Origin: Sphingobacterium thalpophilum
GTDB lineage: Bacteria; Bacteroidota; Bacteroidia; Flavobacteriales; Flavobacteriaceae
DNA: 16,527 bases
Assembly: GCA_943325255.2 (NCBI GenBank)
Contig: CALPOS020000025.1
Location: 1 to 16,527, forward strand
Reading direction: 5' to 3'
Position numbers and translations under genes: made by a program. The notes under the pieces were generated by a model, which did no database searches, was not told the DNA's origin, and was given only the letters and a program-made list of their open reading frames with translations. Positions 1 through 6,573 of the stretch are shown here, one piece after another; position 1 is the stretch's first letter, and the number at the start of each line of letters is the position of its first letter.

Positions 1-1
1 A

Positions 2-1147
2 AAAGAAGAGCGCATTGCCTCAGAAAATTCGAGTATTGATAAAGCGCAGAACTTATTCGTCAAAGAATTGGCTTGGATGCGCCGTCAACCGAAAGCGCGA
101 ACGACCAAATCGAAGTCGCGGCAAGATGATTTTTATGTGATCAAGCAGAAAGCGGAAAGTCGACGGAAAGAAAATGTCGTAGAGCTTGAAATCAATATGG
201 AGCGCATGGGCAGCAAGATTATTGAGATGCATAAAGTGTCGAAAAAATTCAAAGACCGTGTGATTTTGGATGGATTTAATTTTGATTTTCAACGCGCAGA
301 ACGCATTGGTATTATTGGAAAAAACGGAACGGGTAAGTCGACGTTTTTGAATTTGATTACTGGAACGATTCCGTTAGATAGTGGCAAAGTTATCAAAGGC
401 GACACGATTAAAATTGGTTATTATACGCAAAGTGGCATCAATCCGAAACCGGGACAGAAAGTCATTGATATCATTAAAGAATACGGTGAATTTATTCCAC
501 TTGCGAAAGGAAAAATCATTTCCGCGGGGCAGTTGTTGGAGCGCTTTTTATTCGACCGCAAAAAGCAACATGATTATGTAGAAAAATTGAGTGGTGGCGA
601 ATTGAAACGGTTGTATTTGTGTACAGTTTTGATTCAGAATCCGAACTTCTTGATTCTAGATGAACCTACGAATGACTTGGACATCGTGACGTTAAACGTA
701 TTGGAAAGTTTCTTGCTGGATTATCCAGGTTGCTTGTTGGTGGTTTCTCACGACCGTTATTTTATGGACAAGATTGTCGATCATTTATTTGTATTTCGCG
801 GCGATGGTGTAATTGAAGATTTTCCTGGCAATTATTCCGATTTTAGAGCGTACGAAGACAGCGCTGATGTGGCTCAAAAAGAAGAAAATAAATCTGAAAA
901 GAAAGATTGGAAACAGCAAAACAATACGTCAGGATTGAGCTTTAACGAGCAAAAGGAATTTCAAAAAATTGAACGTGAAATCAAAGATTTGGAATACGAG
1001 AAAAAGCAAATCGAGCAGTCGTTTTCAGACGGAAAAGTAGCAGACGATGCCATTGCAAGCAAAGCCAAAGAACTAGAAGTCATCATCAAAAAAATCGAGG
1101 AGAAAGAGGAACGTTGGTTTGAACTTTCGGCAAAGATTGAGGGATAG
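2..1147 (+). CDS. uup: ABC-F family ATPase Uup, 3' part (5' end outside window)
   Basis: The reading frame is open from the first bases, so this is the C-terminal 381 residues of a protein that is usually about 620-640 residues. It opens in the linker between the two ATPase domains; the stretch WMRRQPKARTTKSKSR (fragment residues about 25-40) is typical of Uup. The second nucleotide-binding domain follows, with Walker A GKNGTGKST (about 106-114), signature LSGGE (about 196-200), Walker B FLILDEPTNDLD (catalytic Glu about 221) and the switch His in VSHDR (about 250). A charged coiled-coil tail (about 315-379) matches the Uup C-terminal domain. ABC-F proteins have no membrane domain; they bind the ribosomal E site and act on stalled or misassembled ribosomes. 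The TTG at 68 lies inside the linker and is not a start. The family call is firm; the choice of Uup over other ABC-F members rests on the linker and tail. Confidence 0.93.
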   Translation, partial: KEERIASENSSIDKAQNLFVKELAWMRRQPKARTTKSKSRQDDFYVIKQKAESRRKENVVELEINMERMGSKIIEMHKVSKKFKDRVILDGFNFDFQRAERIGIIGKNGTGKSTFLNLITGTIPLDSGKVIKGDTIKIGYYTQSGINPKPGQKVIDIIKEYGEFIPLAKGKIISAGQLLERFLFDRKKQHDYVEKLSGGELKRLYLCTVLIQNPNFLILDEPTNDLDIVTLNVLESFLLDYPGCLLVVSHDRYFMDKIVDHLFVFRGDGVIEDFPGNYSDFRAYEDSADVAQKEENKSEKKDWKQQNNTSGLSFNEQKEFQKIEREIKDLEYEKKQIEQSFSDGKVADDAIASKAKELEVIIKKIEEKEERWFELSAKIEG

Positions 1148-1207
1148 TTAGAAACGGATATTCATATCTATTTCAAAATAAAGTTCGGGGCTAAAGTCTT
1201 AAATGCT

Positions 1208-1269
1208 CTTATATTCCTTATATGGTTCGAAAAAAAATTAACCATTTAAGGCATATAAGGGCATATAAG
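1208..1269. repeat. Palindromic dispersed element, copy 1
   Basis: The left arm 1208-1227 and right arm 1240-1259 are reverse complements at 18 of 20 positions, around a 12-base A-rich loop. The arm consensus is AACCATATAAGGCATATAAG. The last ten bases of the right arm are repeated at 1260-1269. A second copy with the same arm consensus lies at 14974-15033. This copy sits between the convergent uup and rimO genes, where its hairpin could end transcription from either side, although neither arm is followed by a strong T-run. Confidence 0.8.
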
Positions 1270-1314
1270 AAAATTACAAAGGTTATAAAAAGATAATAGA
1301 TTAATTAGTCACCT

Positions 1315-2616
1315 TTAAGCTGGTTCACCGTATAAATCGAATTCGGTTGCTTCTGTTATTTTAATCATCGCAAAATCACCTGTTTTCATATAATGTTTAG
1401 AAGCGTCAATTAACACCTCATTATCCACATCTGGACTATCAAATTCGGTTCTTCCCACAAAGTGTGCGCCTTCTTTTCTGTCGATAATACATTTGAAAAC
1501 TTGACCGACTTTTTCTTGATTTAAGTCCCATGAAATCTGCGATTGCAGTTCCATGATTTCTTCGGCACGTGCTTTTTTCACTTCTTCAGGAACGTCATCT
1601 TCTAACAAATATGCATGGGTATTTTCTTCATGCGAATAGGCAAAACAACCCATTCGGTCGAATTTCATTTCTTGTACAAACTCCTTTAGAATTTCGAAAT
1701 CTTCTTTCGTTTCGCCAGGATAACCCACAATCAAAGTGGTTCGGATTGCCATTCCAGGAACCGCAGCGCGGAAATCTTGAAGCAATTTTGTCGTTTTTTC
1801 TTTAGTCGTTCCACGTCGCATCGATTTTAGAATCGAATCGGAAATATGTTGCAGTGGAATATCAATATAATTACAAATCTTCGGTTCTCGTTTCATAATA
1901 TCTAACACATCCATCGGGAAACCTGTTGGGAACGCGTAATGCAAACGAATCCATATGATGCCTTCTACTTTGACTAAAGCTTCGAGCAATTCGGCTAAGT
2001 TTCTTTTTTTATAAATATCTAAACCGTAATAGGTCAAATCTTGCGCGATTAGAATCAATTCTTTTACGCCATCACGCGCCAATCCTTCCGCTTCTTTGAC
2101 CAATTTTTCGATGGGTTGCGAAACGTGTTTGCCACGCATTAATGGAATAGCACAAAAGCTACATGGTCTGTCACAGCCTTCTGCAATTTTCAAATAGGCG
2201 TAGTTTTTTGGAGTCGTCGTTAAACGTTCTCCTAGTAATTCATGTTTATAATCAGCGCCGAGTGCTTTCAACAATTGCGGCAATTCGGTCGTTCCAAAAT
2301 ACTGATCGACGTTGGGGATTTCTTTCTCCAAATCCGGACGATAGCGCTCCGACAAACAGCCCGTCACAAAAACTTTATCTACGATGCCGCGTTCTTTCTT
2401 GTCGGCATATTCCAAAATCATATTGACAGATTCCGCTTTGGCATTGTCAATAAATCCACAGGTATTGATGACCACGATATTGCCTTCTTGCTCATGCACG
2501 ACGTCTTTTCCGTTGGCGCGCAATTGGCCCATCAATACTTCACTATCATACACATTCTTAGAACAGCCAAGGGTGATAACATTGATCTTGTTTTTCTTTA
2601 ATGATTTGGTTCTCAT
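1315..2616 (-). CDS. rimO: Ribosomal protein uS12 methylthiotransferase RimO
   Basis: Radical-SAM methylthiotransferase of 433 residues that adds a methylthio group to a conserved aspartate of ribosomal protein uS12. The N-terminal UPF0004 domain carries the cysteines for one [4Fe-4S] cluster at C18 (LGCSKN), C53 (NTCGF) and C87 (TGCLSE). The radical-SAM motif GCDRPCSFC supplies C148, C152 and C155. A TRAM domain occupies about residues 367-433. Length and motif order fit a complete RimO. The paralogue MiaB, which modifies tRNA, is the main alternative; the opening LGCSKNVYDSE and the PLMRGKHVSQP stretch after the radical-SAM motif favour RimO. The gene ends facing uup across a palindromic element and is divergent from the methyltransferase at 2734. 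Confidence 0.95.
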   Translation of the reverse strand: MRTKSLKKNKINVITLGCSKNVYDSEVLMGQLRANGKDVVHEQEGNIVVINTCGFIDNAKAESVNMILEYADKKERGIVDKVFVTGCLSERYRPDLEKEIPNVDQYFGTTELPQLLKALGADYKHELLGERLTTTPKNYAYLKIAEGCDRPCSFCAIPLMRGKHVSQPIEKLVKEAEGLARDGVKELILIAQDLTYYGLDIYKKRNLAELLEALVKVEGIIWIRLHYAFPTGFPMDVLDIMKREPKICNYIDIPLQHISDSILKSMRRGTTKEKTTKLLQDFRAAVPGMAIRTTLIVGYPGETKEDFEILKEFVQEMKFDRMGCFAYSHEENTHAYLLEDDVPEEVKKARAEEIMELQSQISWDLNQEKVGQVFKCIIDRKEGAHFVGRTEFDSPDVDNEVLIDASKHYMKTGDFAMIKITEATEFDLYGEPA

Positions 2617-2644
2617 AGATTGTATTTGATCACTTTAAGGAGCG

Positions 2645-2652
2645 CAAAATTA
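2645..2652 (-). promoter_or_regulatory. Probable -7 box of the rimO promoter
   Basis: On the minus strand this reads TAATTTTG, a full match to the Bacteroidetes -7 consensus TAnnTTTG, 28 bases upstream of the rimO ATG. No TTG lies at the usual -33 distance, so the promoter is only half supported. Confidence 0.5.
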
Positions 2653-2706
2653 GACTATATTTATGGATTCTCTTTCGGTTTAGCAGAATTTCAATCGCAG
2701 ATTGTT

Positions 2707-2714
2707 TAGATTTG
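2707..2714 (+). promoter_or_regulatory. Probable -7 box of the methyltransferase promoter
   Basis: TAGATTTG is a full match to TAnnTTTG, 19 bases before the ATG at 2734. I see no TTG at 17-23 bases upstream. Together with the box at 2645 it forms a divergent pair in the 117-base gap. Confidence 0.5.
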
Positions 2715-2733
2715 TCATCACTTTTCAAAAATC

Positions 2734-3519
2734 ATGACACTCTTTTTTGCTATAAAATCGTATATAAAATTCCTTTGGGATTCCAAAAATCAACATGGAG
2801 TGCATTCGCCATTTGTTTTCGATTTGGTGACGAAATGTTTTTACGATAAGACTTCGAAACCAGAATATACAACACTTAAAAAGTTCAGAAACGAATTATT
2901 GCAAAACAAAAGCAGCATTGAAGTCAGCGATTTTGGCGCAGGTTCTAGAGTTTTTAAATCGAATCGCCGTCAGATTTCAAAAATCGCACAAACTGCGGGA
3001 ATTTCTCCGAAAAGAGAGGAATTACTTTTCCGAATTGCCCGTTATTTCCAACCCGATTCCATCTTGGAAATCGGAACATCCTTAGGTTTAGCCACCTCAG
3101 CTTTATCATTGGGGCATCCAAAAGCGAAAATAACCACACTTGAAGGTTGCCCAGAAACCGCATGCATCGCAAAAGAAAATTTTCAAAAATTCCAGCTACA
3201 AAACATTCAGCTGCAAGTAACAGAATTCTCGACCTACCTTAAAAACCATCAACCATCAACCAACAACCATCAACTCATTTACTTCGACGGCAACCACTCC
3301 AAAGAAGCCACGATACAATATTTCGAACTTCTATTACCAACCATCACTAACGAAACGGTTTGGATTTTCGACGACATCCATTGGTCCGCTGCCATGACCG
3401 AAGCTTGGGAAACCATCAAAAAACACCCGAAAGTAAAAGTCACCATCGACACCTTTCAATGGGGATTGGTTTTCTTTCGAAGTGAACAAAAAAAAGAGCA
3501 TTTTACGATTCGAGTCTAA
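2734..3519 (+). CDS. Class I SAM-dependent methyltransferase, substrate unknown
   Basis: A 261-residue protein. It opens with the QHGVHSPFVFDL stretch (residues 20-31) that I associate with a methyltransferase family common in Bacteroidetes. The SAM-binding glycine motif LEIGTSLG is at 111-118, an acidic residue after the second strand at E137 (LEG), and IYFDGNH at 182-188 resembles the catalytic or metal-site strand of O-methyltransferases. No signal peptide or membrane segment is visible, so it is probably cytosolic. The substrate cannot be read from the sequence. Residues 171-180 (NHQPSTNNHQ) are encoded by a tandem heptamer array and look like an insertion in the loop before the IYFDGNH strand. 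The ATG at 2734 is preceded by a good -7 box. The gene stands alone, divergent from rimO. Confidence 0.82.
   Translation: MTLFFAIKSYIKFLWDSKNQHGVHSPFVFDLVTKCFYDKTSKPEYTTLKKFRNELLQNKSSIEVSDFGAGSRVFKSNRRQISKIAQTAGISPKREELLFRIARYFQPDSILEIGTSLGLATSALSLGHPKAKITTLEGCPETACIAKENFQKFQLQNIQLQVTEFSTYLKNHQPSTNNHQLIYFDGNHSKEATIQYFELLLPTITNETVWIFDDIHWSAAMTEAWETIKKHPKVKVTIDTFQWGLVFFRSEQKKEHFTIRV
3244..3278 (+). repeat. Tandem heptamer array inside the methyltransferase gene
   Basis: Five units in exact 7-base phase: AACCATC twice, AACCAAC, AACCATC, then a degenerate AACTCAT. They encode residues 171 onward (NHQPSTNNHQL). The same heptamer type (NNNCAAC) occurs outside genes at 12672-12706 and, inverted, at 12521-12541. 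Confidence 0.8.
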
Positions 3520-3585
3520 AAAAGTGTAACAATAAGAATAACTGCTTCACTAATGACTGAGTTTAAAATCAATTGTGTACTTTTA

Positions 3586-3697
3586 AATTCATAATTCGTA
3601 ATTCATAATTCATAATTCGTAATTCATAATTCGTAATTCATAATTCATAATTCATAATTCTCAATTCGTAATTCTCAATTCGTAATTCCAAATTCCA
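3586..3697 (+). repeat. Sixteen tandem AATTCNN heptamers abutting an ABC ATPase start codon
   Basis: Sixteen 7-base units run without a phase slip from 3586 to 3697. Each begins AATTC, and the last two bases are AT (7 times), GT (5), TC (2) or CA (2). A single C separates the array from the ATG at 3699. The array therefore replaces any ordinary ribosome-binding region, and probably part of the promoter too. A weak -7-like TACTTTTA (3578-3585) touches its left edge. The changed end bases are clustered by position, which suggests the array grew by local duplication. Confidence 0.92.
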
Positions 3698-3698
3698 C

Positions 3699-4385
3699 AT
3701 GGCCAATCCATTAATCAAAATTACCAATATCAAACGCGATTTCCAGCTCGGAAACGAGATTGTCTATGTACTCAAAGGCATCAATCTAGAAATCAATAAA
3801 GGAGAATATGTGGCGCTTATGGGGCCCTCCGGCTCTGGAAAATCAACCTTGATGAACATACTCGGATGCCTCGATACGCCCACGTCTGGCACTTATATTC
3901 TCAACGAAAAGGACGTGAGCAAAATGCACGACGATGAACTGGCTGAAATCCGCAACAAAGAAATTGGTTTTGTTTTTCAAACATTTAATCTCTTGCCAAG
4001 AACATCGGCTTTAGATAATGTAGCACTTCCGATGGTCTACGCAGGTTACTCAAAATCAGAGCGTAAAATTCGTGCGACTGAAGTGTTGGCTCAGGTCAAT
4101 CTCGCCGACCGAATGGATCATCAACCGAATCAATTATCGGGTGGACAGCGCCAACGGGTTGCGATTGCCCGAGCAATGGTCAACAAACCCTCGATTATTT
4201 TAGCAGACGAACCAACAGGAAACTTAGACAGTAAGACTTCCGAAGAAATCATGAAATTGTTTGGCGATATTCACAAAAACGGAAATACGGTAATTTTAGT
4301 AACCCACGAAGAAGAAATCGCTGCTTACGCCCATCGTGTCATTCGATTGCGAGACGGCATGGTCGAAAGCGATACGTCGAAGTAA
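3699..4385 (+). CDS. ABC transporter ATP-binding protein, LolD/MacB type
   Basis: A 228-residue ATPase of the family that drives MacB/FtsX-type permeases (LolCDE, MacB). These work by mechanotransmission and are used for lipoprotein release, peptide or drug extrusion, or cell-division signalling. Visible motifs are Walker A GPSGSGKST, the Q-loop in FVFQTFNLLPR, the signature LSGGQRQR, Walker B IILADEPTGNLD and the switch His in VTHEEE. The NLDSKTSEEIM stretch is typical of this branch. No permease gene is adjacent: upstream is a methyltransferase, downstream a repeat element and an ATP-grasp gene. The partner must therefore be encoded elsewhere, and the substrate stays unknown. The ATG sits one base after a long heptamer array. 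The family is certain, the precise role is not. Confidence 0.92.
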   Translation: MANPLIKITNIKRDFQLGNEIVYVLKGINLEINKGEYVALMGPSGSGKSTLMNILGCLDTPTSGTYILNEKDVSKMHDDELAEIRNKEIGFVFQTFNLLPRTSALDNVALPMVYAGYSKSERKIRATEVLAQVNLADRMDHQPNQLSGGQRQRVAIARAMVNKPSIILADEPTGNLDSKTSEEIMKLFGDIHKNGNTVILVTHEEEIAAYAHRVIRLRDGMVESDTSK

Positions 4386-4389
4386 TTTT

Positions 4390-4539
4390 TTTAGGAGCTA
4401 TTTCCTGCTGTACGCTATATCTTTTTTGCTTGTCACCCCGAGCGCAGTCGAGGGGCTTTTTCTTAGCAAAAAAGGATGCCGCTACCATCAGGGCTAAGCC
4501 ACCCCGCCTTTCAGGCACCCCTCCAAAGGAGTGGAAACC
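4390..4539 (+). repeat. Structured dispersed element, copy A
   Basis: It matches copy B (12541-12663, minus strand) in two blocks: 4390-4425 at 31 of 36 bases and 4470-4539 at 60 of 70. Between the blocks is an apical hairpin, CTTTTTTGCT (4421-4430) pairing perfectly with AGCAAAAAAG (4465-4474). The 34-base loop carries another dispersed repeat. An outer stem CCTG (4404-4407) with CAGG (4489-4492) can also form. The element starts four bases after the ABC ATPase stop codon and lies in the sense strand of both neighbours. It ends against CAACAAC, the heptamer type that also flanks copy B. Confidence 0.8.
4428..4454 (+). repeat. Nested dispersed module in the loop of copy A
   Basis: This 27-base stretch containing GTCACCCCGAGCGCAGTCGA matches 10080-10106 downstream of secA at 26 of 27 positions; the only change is C to T after GTCA. 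It occupies most of the copy A hairpin loop. Copy B has only a 5-base loop here, so the module is an independent unit. Confidence 0.85.
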
Positions 4540-4603
4540 AACAACAATTTTCTCTTTTGACTTTGCGACTCCGCGTCTTCGCGAGCCATTAATAACTTTA
4601 ACA

Positions 4604-5482
4604 ATGAAAATCGGTTTACTGACATGCCAACGCCTACCCGACCTAACGCCAGCCGATCAATTATTGATTCCGGAATTGGCGAAACACAATATCGTTGCTG
4701 AAGCAGTGATTTGGGATGATCCAGACGTCATTTGGACCGATTTCGATTATCTCATTTTTAGAAACACTTGGGATTATTACGAAAAAGAATCTCAATTTAA
4801 TTTGTGGTTATCGACAATTAAAAAACTCAGAATCAAAACGTTGAATTCAATAGATATCATCGAGCAAAATAAACACAAATTCTATTTGCGGGACTTACAA
4901 AACCAAAAATTCACTATTATTCCCACTGTTTTTATTGAAAGAACGAAAGCGCTAAATCTTGCCGGAATCATTCCATCTCATTGGAAAAAAGCTGTGATTA
5001 AACCTGCCTTTTCCGCTGGCTCGTATCTCACTGAAGTTTTTGAAGTAGCTAACTTTGAAGAAATCAACCAAAAATACCAAACCATTGCGTCTGAAAAAGA
5101 GTTACTGCTTCAGGAATTCAAACCTGAAATTGAAACCGAGGGCGAAACCTCTTTGATTTTTTTTAACAAAAAATTCTCCCATGCCATCAACAAAAAACCA
5201 GCAGCTGGAGACTTTCGAATTCAAGTGCAATTTGGTGGAATATATAACGCTGTCAGTCCAAGTCCCGAAGTCATCCATCAAGCGCAAAACATTGTCAATA
5301 CATTTCCACACCAACTTTTGTACGCGCGCGTTGACGGAATCATCATCAACAACAACCTCCAATTGATGGAAGTGGAATGCATCGAGCCGGATTTGTATTT
5401 CAATTATAGCGAAGGTTCAATACAGCGATTCGTCAATTCTATTTTAAAATTAATTGAAGAACCAAAAACCTCAGTATCTTAG
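4604..5482 (+). CDS. ATP-grasp domain protein (glutathione synthetase/RimK-like fold)
   Basis: A 292-residue protein with ATP-grasp features, a fold that joins a carboxylate to an amine or thiol through an acyl phosphate. An N-terminal pre-ATP-grasp Rossmann-like region (1-85) contains FRNTWDYY (52-59). NKHKFYLRDL (89-98) starts the ATP-binding part, VIKP (131-134) gives the ATP lysine, AGDFRIQVQFGG is at 201-212, and YARVDGI (240-246) with LMEVECIEPDLYF (254-266) supplies the acidic metal ligands. The closest familiar relatives are DcsG-like ligases, but the substrate is unknown. I start at ATG 4604, where homology-like sequence begins (MKIGLLTCQR). The frame stays open upstream to 4430, but only because it crosses the structured repeat. 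The stop codon lies inside an octamer repeat array. The gene may be co-transcribed with the adenosyltransferase 83 bases downstream. Confidence 0.82.
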   Translation: MKIGLLTCQRLPDLTPADQLLIPELAKHNIVAEAVIWDDPDVIWTDFDYLIFRNTWDYYEKESQFNLWLSTIKKLRIKTLNSIDIIEQNKHKFYLRDLQNQKFTIIPTVFIERTKALNLAGIIPSHWKKAVIKPAFSAGSYLTEVFEVANFEEINQKYQTIASEKELLLQEFKPEIETEGETSLIFFNKKFSHAINKKPAAGDFRIQVQFGGIYNAVSPSPEVIHQAQNIVNTFPHQLLYARVDGIIINNNLQLMEVECIEPDLYFNYSEGSIQRFVNSILKLIEEPKTSVS

Positions 5483-5506
5483 CACCTCAGAAACTTAGAA
5501 ACTTCG
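5467..5506 (+). repeat. Octamer array spanning the ATP-grasp stop codon
   Basis: Five 8-base units in phase: AACCTCAG, TATCTTAG, CACCTCAG, AAACTTAG, AAACTTCG. The TAG of the second unit is the stop codon of the ATP-grasp gene, so the last residues (TSVS) are repeat-encoded. A 7-bp hairpin, CTTCGCT (5502-5508) with AGCGAAG (5519-5525), follows but has no T-run. Confidence 0.7.
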
Positions 5507-5565
5507 CTATATGGCACGAGCGAAGCGACTGCATCGAATACCTATAACAAATAAAATCCAATGAG

Positions 5566-6135
5566 ATGAAAGTATATACAAAAACCGGCGATACCGGAAC
5601 AACCGCATTATTCGGAGGAACTCGAGTTCCAAAAGACCACATCAGAATTGAAAGTTACGGAACTGTCGACGAATTGAATTCGTATATCGGACTGATTCGT
5701 GATCAAGAAATGAACTCGCACTACAAAGACATTTTGATTGAAATCCAAGATCGTTTGTTTACCGTCGGCGCTATTTTGGCCACACCTCCTGAAAAGGAAG
5801 TGATGAAAAATGGTGAACTTCGTTTGCAAAATCTCGGAATTGTCGAAACCGATATCGAATTGTTAGAAAACGAAATTGATGCCATGGAAGATAGTTTGCC
5901 ACAGATGACGCATTTCGTTTTGCCAGGTGGACACACAACGGTGTCATATTGTCATATCGCGCGCTGTGTTTGCCGACGAGCCGAGCGATTAGCAGTGCAT
6001 CTAGATCATATTGAGCCGATTGCACCCATCGCCATTAAGTACCTCAACCGACTTTCTGACTACCTTTTTGTGCTGGCACGGAAGTTGTCCTTCGACCTGA
6101 AAGCGGATGAAGTAAAATGGATCCCCAGAAAATAG
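5566..6135 (+). CDS. Cob(I)alamin adenosyltransferase, PduO type
   Basis: ATP:cob(I)alamin adenosyltransferase of 189 residues, a normal length for the single-domain PduO-type (MMAB-like) enzyme. It transfers the adenosyl group of ATP to reduced cobalamin and often hands adenosylcobalamin directly to its mutase. Family motifs are TKTGDTGTTALFGG (5-18, ATP binding), RIESYGTVDELNS (27-39), FVLPGG (117-122) and the helix CRRAERL (136-142), whose Arg and Glu contribute to the active site. The remainder is the expected five-helix bundle. It is cytosolic. The ATG at 5566 precedes MKVYTKTGD, the usual start; a nearby ATG at 5560 is out of frame. The functional partner in this window is MeaB at 15101, about 9 kb away. 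No strong promoter is visible just upstream. Confidence 0.95.
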   Translation: MKVYTKTGDTGTTALFGGTRVPKDHIRIESYGTVDELNSYIGLIRDQEMNSHYKDILIEIQDRLFTVGAILATPPEKEVMKNGELRLQNLGIVETDIELLENEIDAMEDSLPQMTHFVLPGGHTTVSYCHIARCVCRRAERLAVHLDHIEPIAPIAIKYLNRLSDYLFVLARKLSFDLKADEVKWIPRK

Positions 6136-6201
6136 TTGACAGAAATCAGTTGTAAGTGGTCAATAATATCCTTGAAAAATAGGTCTTTGTAAACAACAGA
6201 A

Positions 6202-6237
6202 ACTGAATACTTCATCACTGAACACCGAACACTGGCA
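6202..6237 (+). repeat. Short degenerate heptamer array
   Basis: ACTGAAT (6202-6208), an 8-base spacer unit, then ACTGAAC, ACCGAAC and ACTGGCA in 7-base phase (6217-6237). It lies between the adenosyltransferase and the DUF2795 promoter. Confidence 0.55.
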
Positions 6238-6278
6238 AAAGACGTTCTTAACTTTATTTAAAATAAATCAATTTTTAC

Positions 6279-6308
6279 TTGACTTTTTCAGTAAAAAAAT
6301 TATTTTTG
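6279..6308 (+). promoter_or_regulatory. Bacteroidetes promoter of the DUF2795 gene
   Basis: TTG (6279-6281), a 19-base spacer, then TATTTTTG (6301-6308): a full match to TTG-N19-TAnnTTTG. It is 24 bases before the ATG at 6333. This is the best promoter in the window. Confidence 0.8.
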
Positions 6309-6332
6309 CACAAACTATAAAATCGAAAGAAG

Positions 6333-6554
6333 ATGTATTGGACATTAGAATTAGCATCGTATTTAAGTGATGCACCTTGGCCAGCAACCAAAGATGAATT
6401 AATTGACTATGCTATTAGAGCTGGTGCGCCGCTTGAAGTTGTAGAAAATCTACAATCAATAGAGGACGAAGGCGAGATATACGAATCGATGGAAGAAATT
6501 TGGCCTGATTATCCAACCGACGAAGATTACCTTTGGAACGAGGATGAGTATTAA
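6333..6554 (+). CDS. DUF2795 domain protein, 73 residues
   Basis: A small acidic protein that opens MYWTLELASYLSDAPWPATK and ends in an acidic, aromatic tail (YPTDEDYLWNEDEY). I recognise it as the short DUF2795 protein conserved across Bacteroidetes. The N-terminal half (LASYLSDAPWPATKDELIDYAIRAGAPLEVVENLQ) resembles the DUF2795 helical domain, and roughly the last 25 residues are strongly acidic. No signal peptide or membrane segment is present. The molecular function is unknown to me. The gene has its own consensus promoter and its own terminator and is thus monocistronic, which suggests steady independent expression. It is commonly found next to secA as far as I recall, but nothing in the sequence ties it to secretion. 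Confidence 0.88.
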   Translation: MYWTLELASYLSDAPWPATKDELIDYAIRAGAPLEVVENLQSIEDEGEIYESMEEIWPDYPTDEDYLWNEDEY

Positions 6555-6573
6555 AAAAATAATAAAACCCATG

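Noticed and set aside
2242..2601. 119-residue frame antisense to rimO
   Set aside because: It lies wholly inside rimO on the opposite strand, with composition that mirrors rimO codons.
3586..3697. CRISPR array
   Set aside because: The units are 7 bases in direct tandem with no spacers, and no cas genes are present.
4421..4474. Rho-independent terminator for the ABC ATPase gene
   Set aside because: The stem is followed by GGATGCC and not by a T-run; the T-run lies on the 5' side of the stem.
4593..4600. TAACTTTA as a -7 box for the ATP-grasp gene
   Set aside because: It is only three bases from the ATG, so it would need a leaderless transcript, and it has one mismatch.
4430..4603. In-frame N-terminal extension of 58 codons for the ATP-grasp gene
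   Set aside because: The extension is a translation of the structured repeat element and its flank, is rich in Pro, Arg and Lys, and lacks family similarity. ATG 4604 gives a normal ATP-grasp N terminus.
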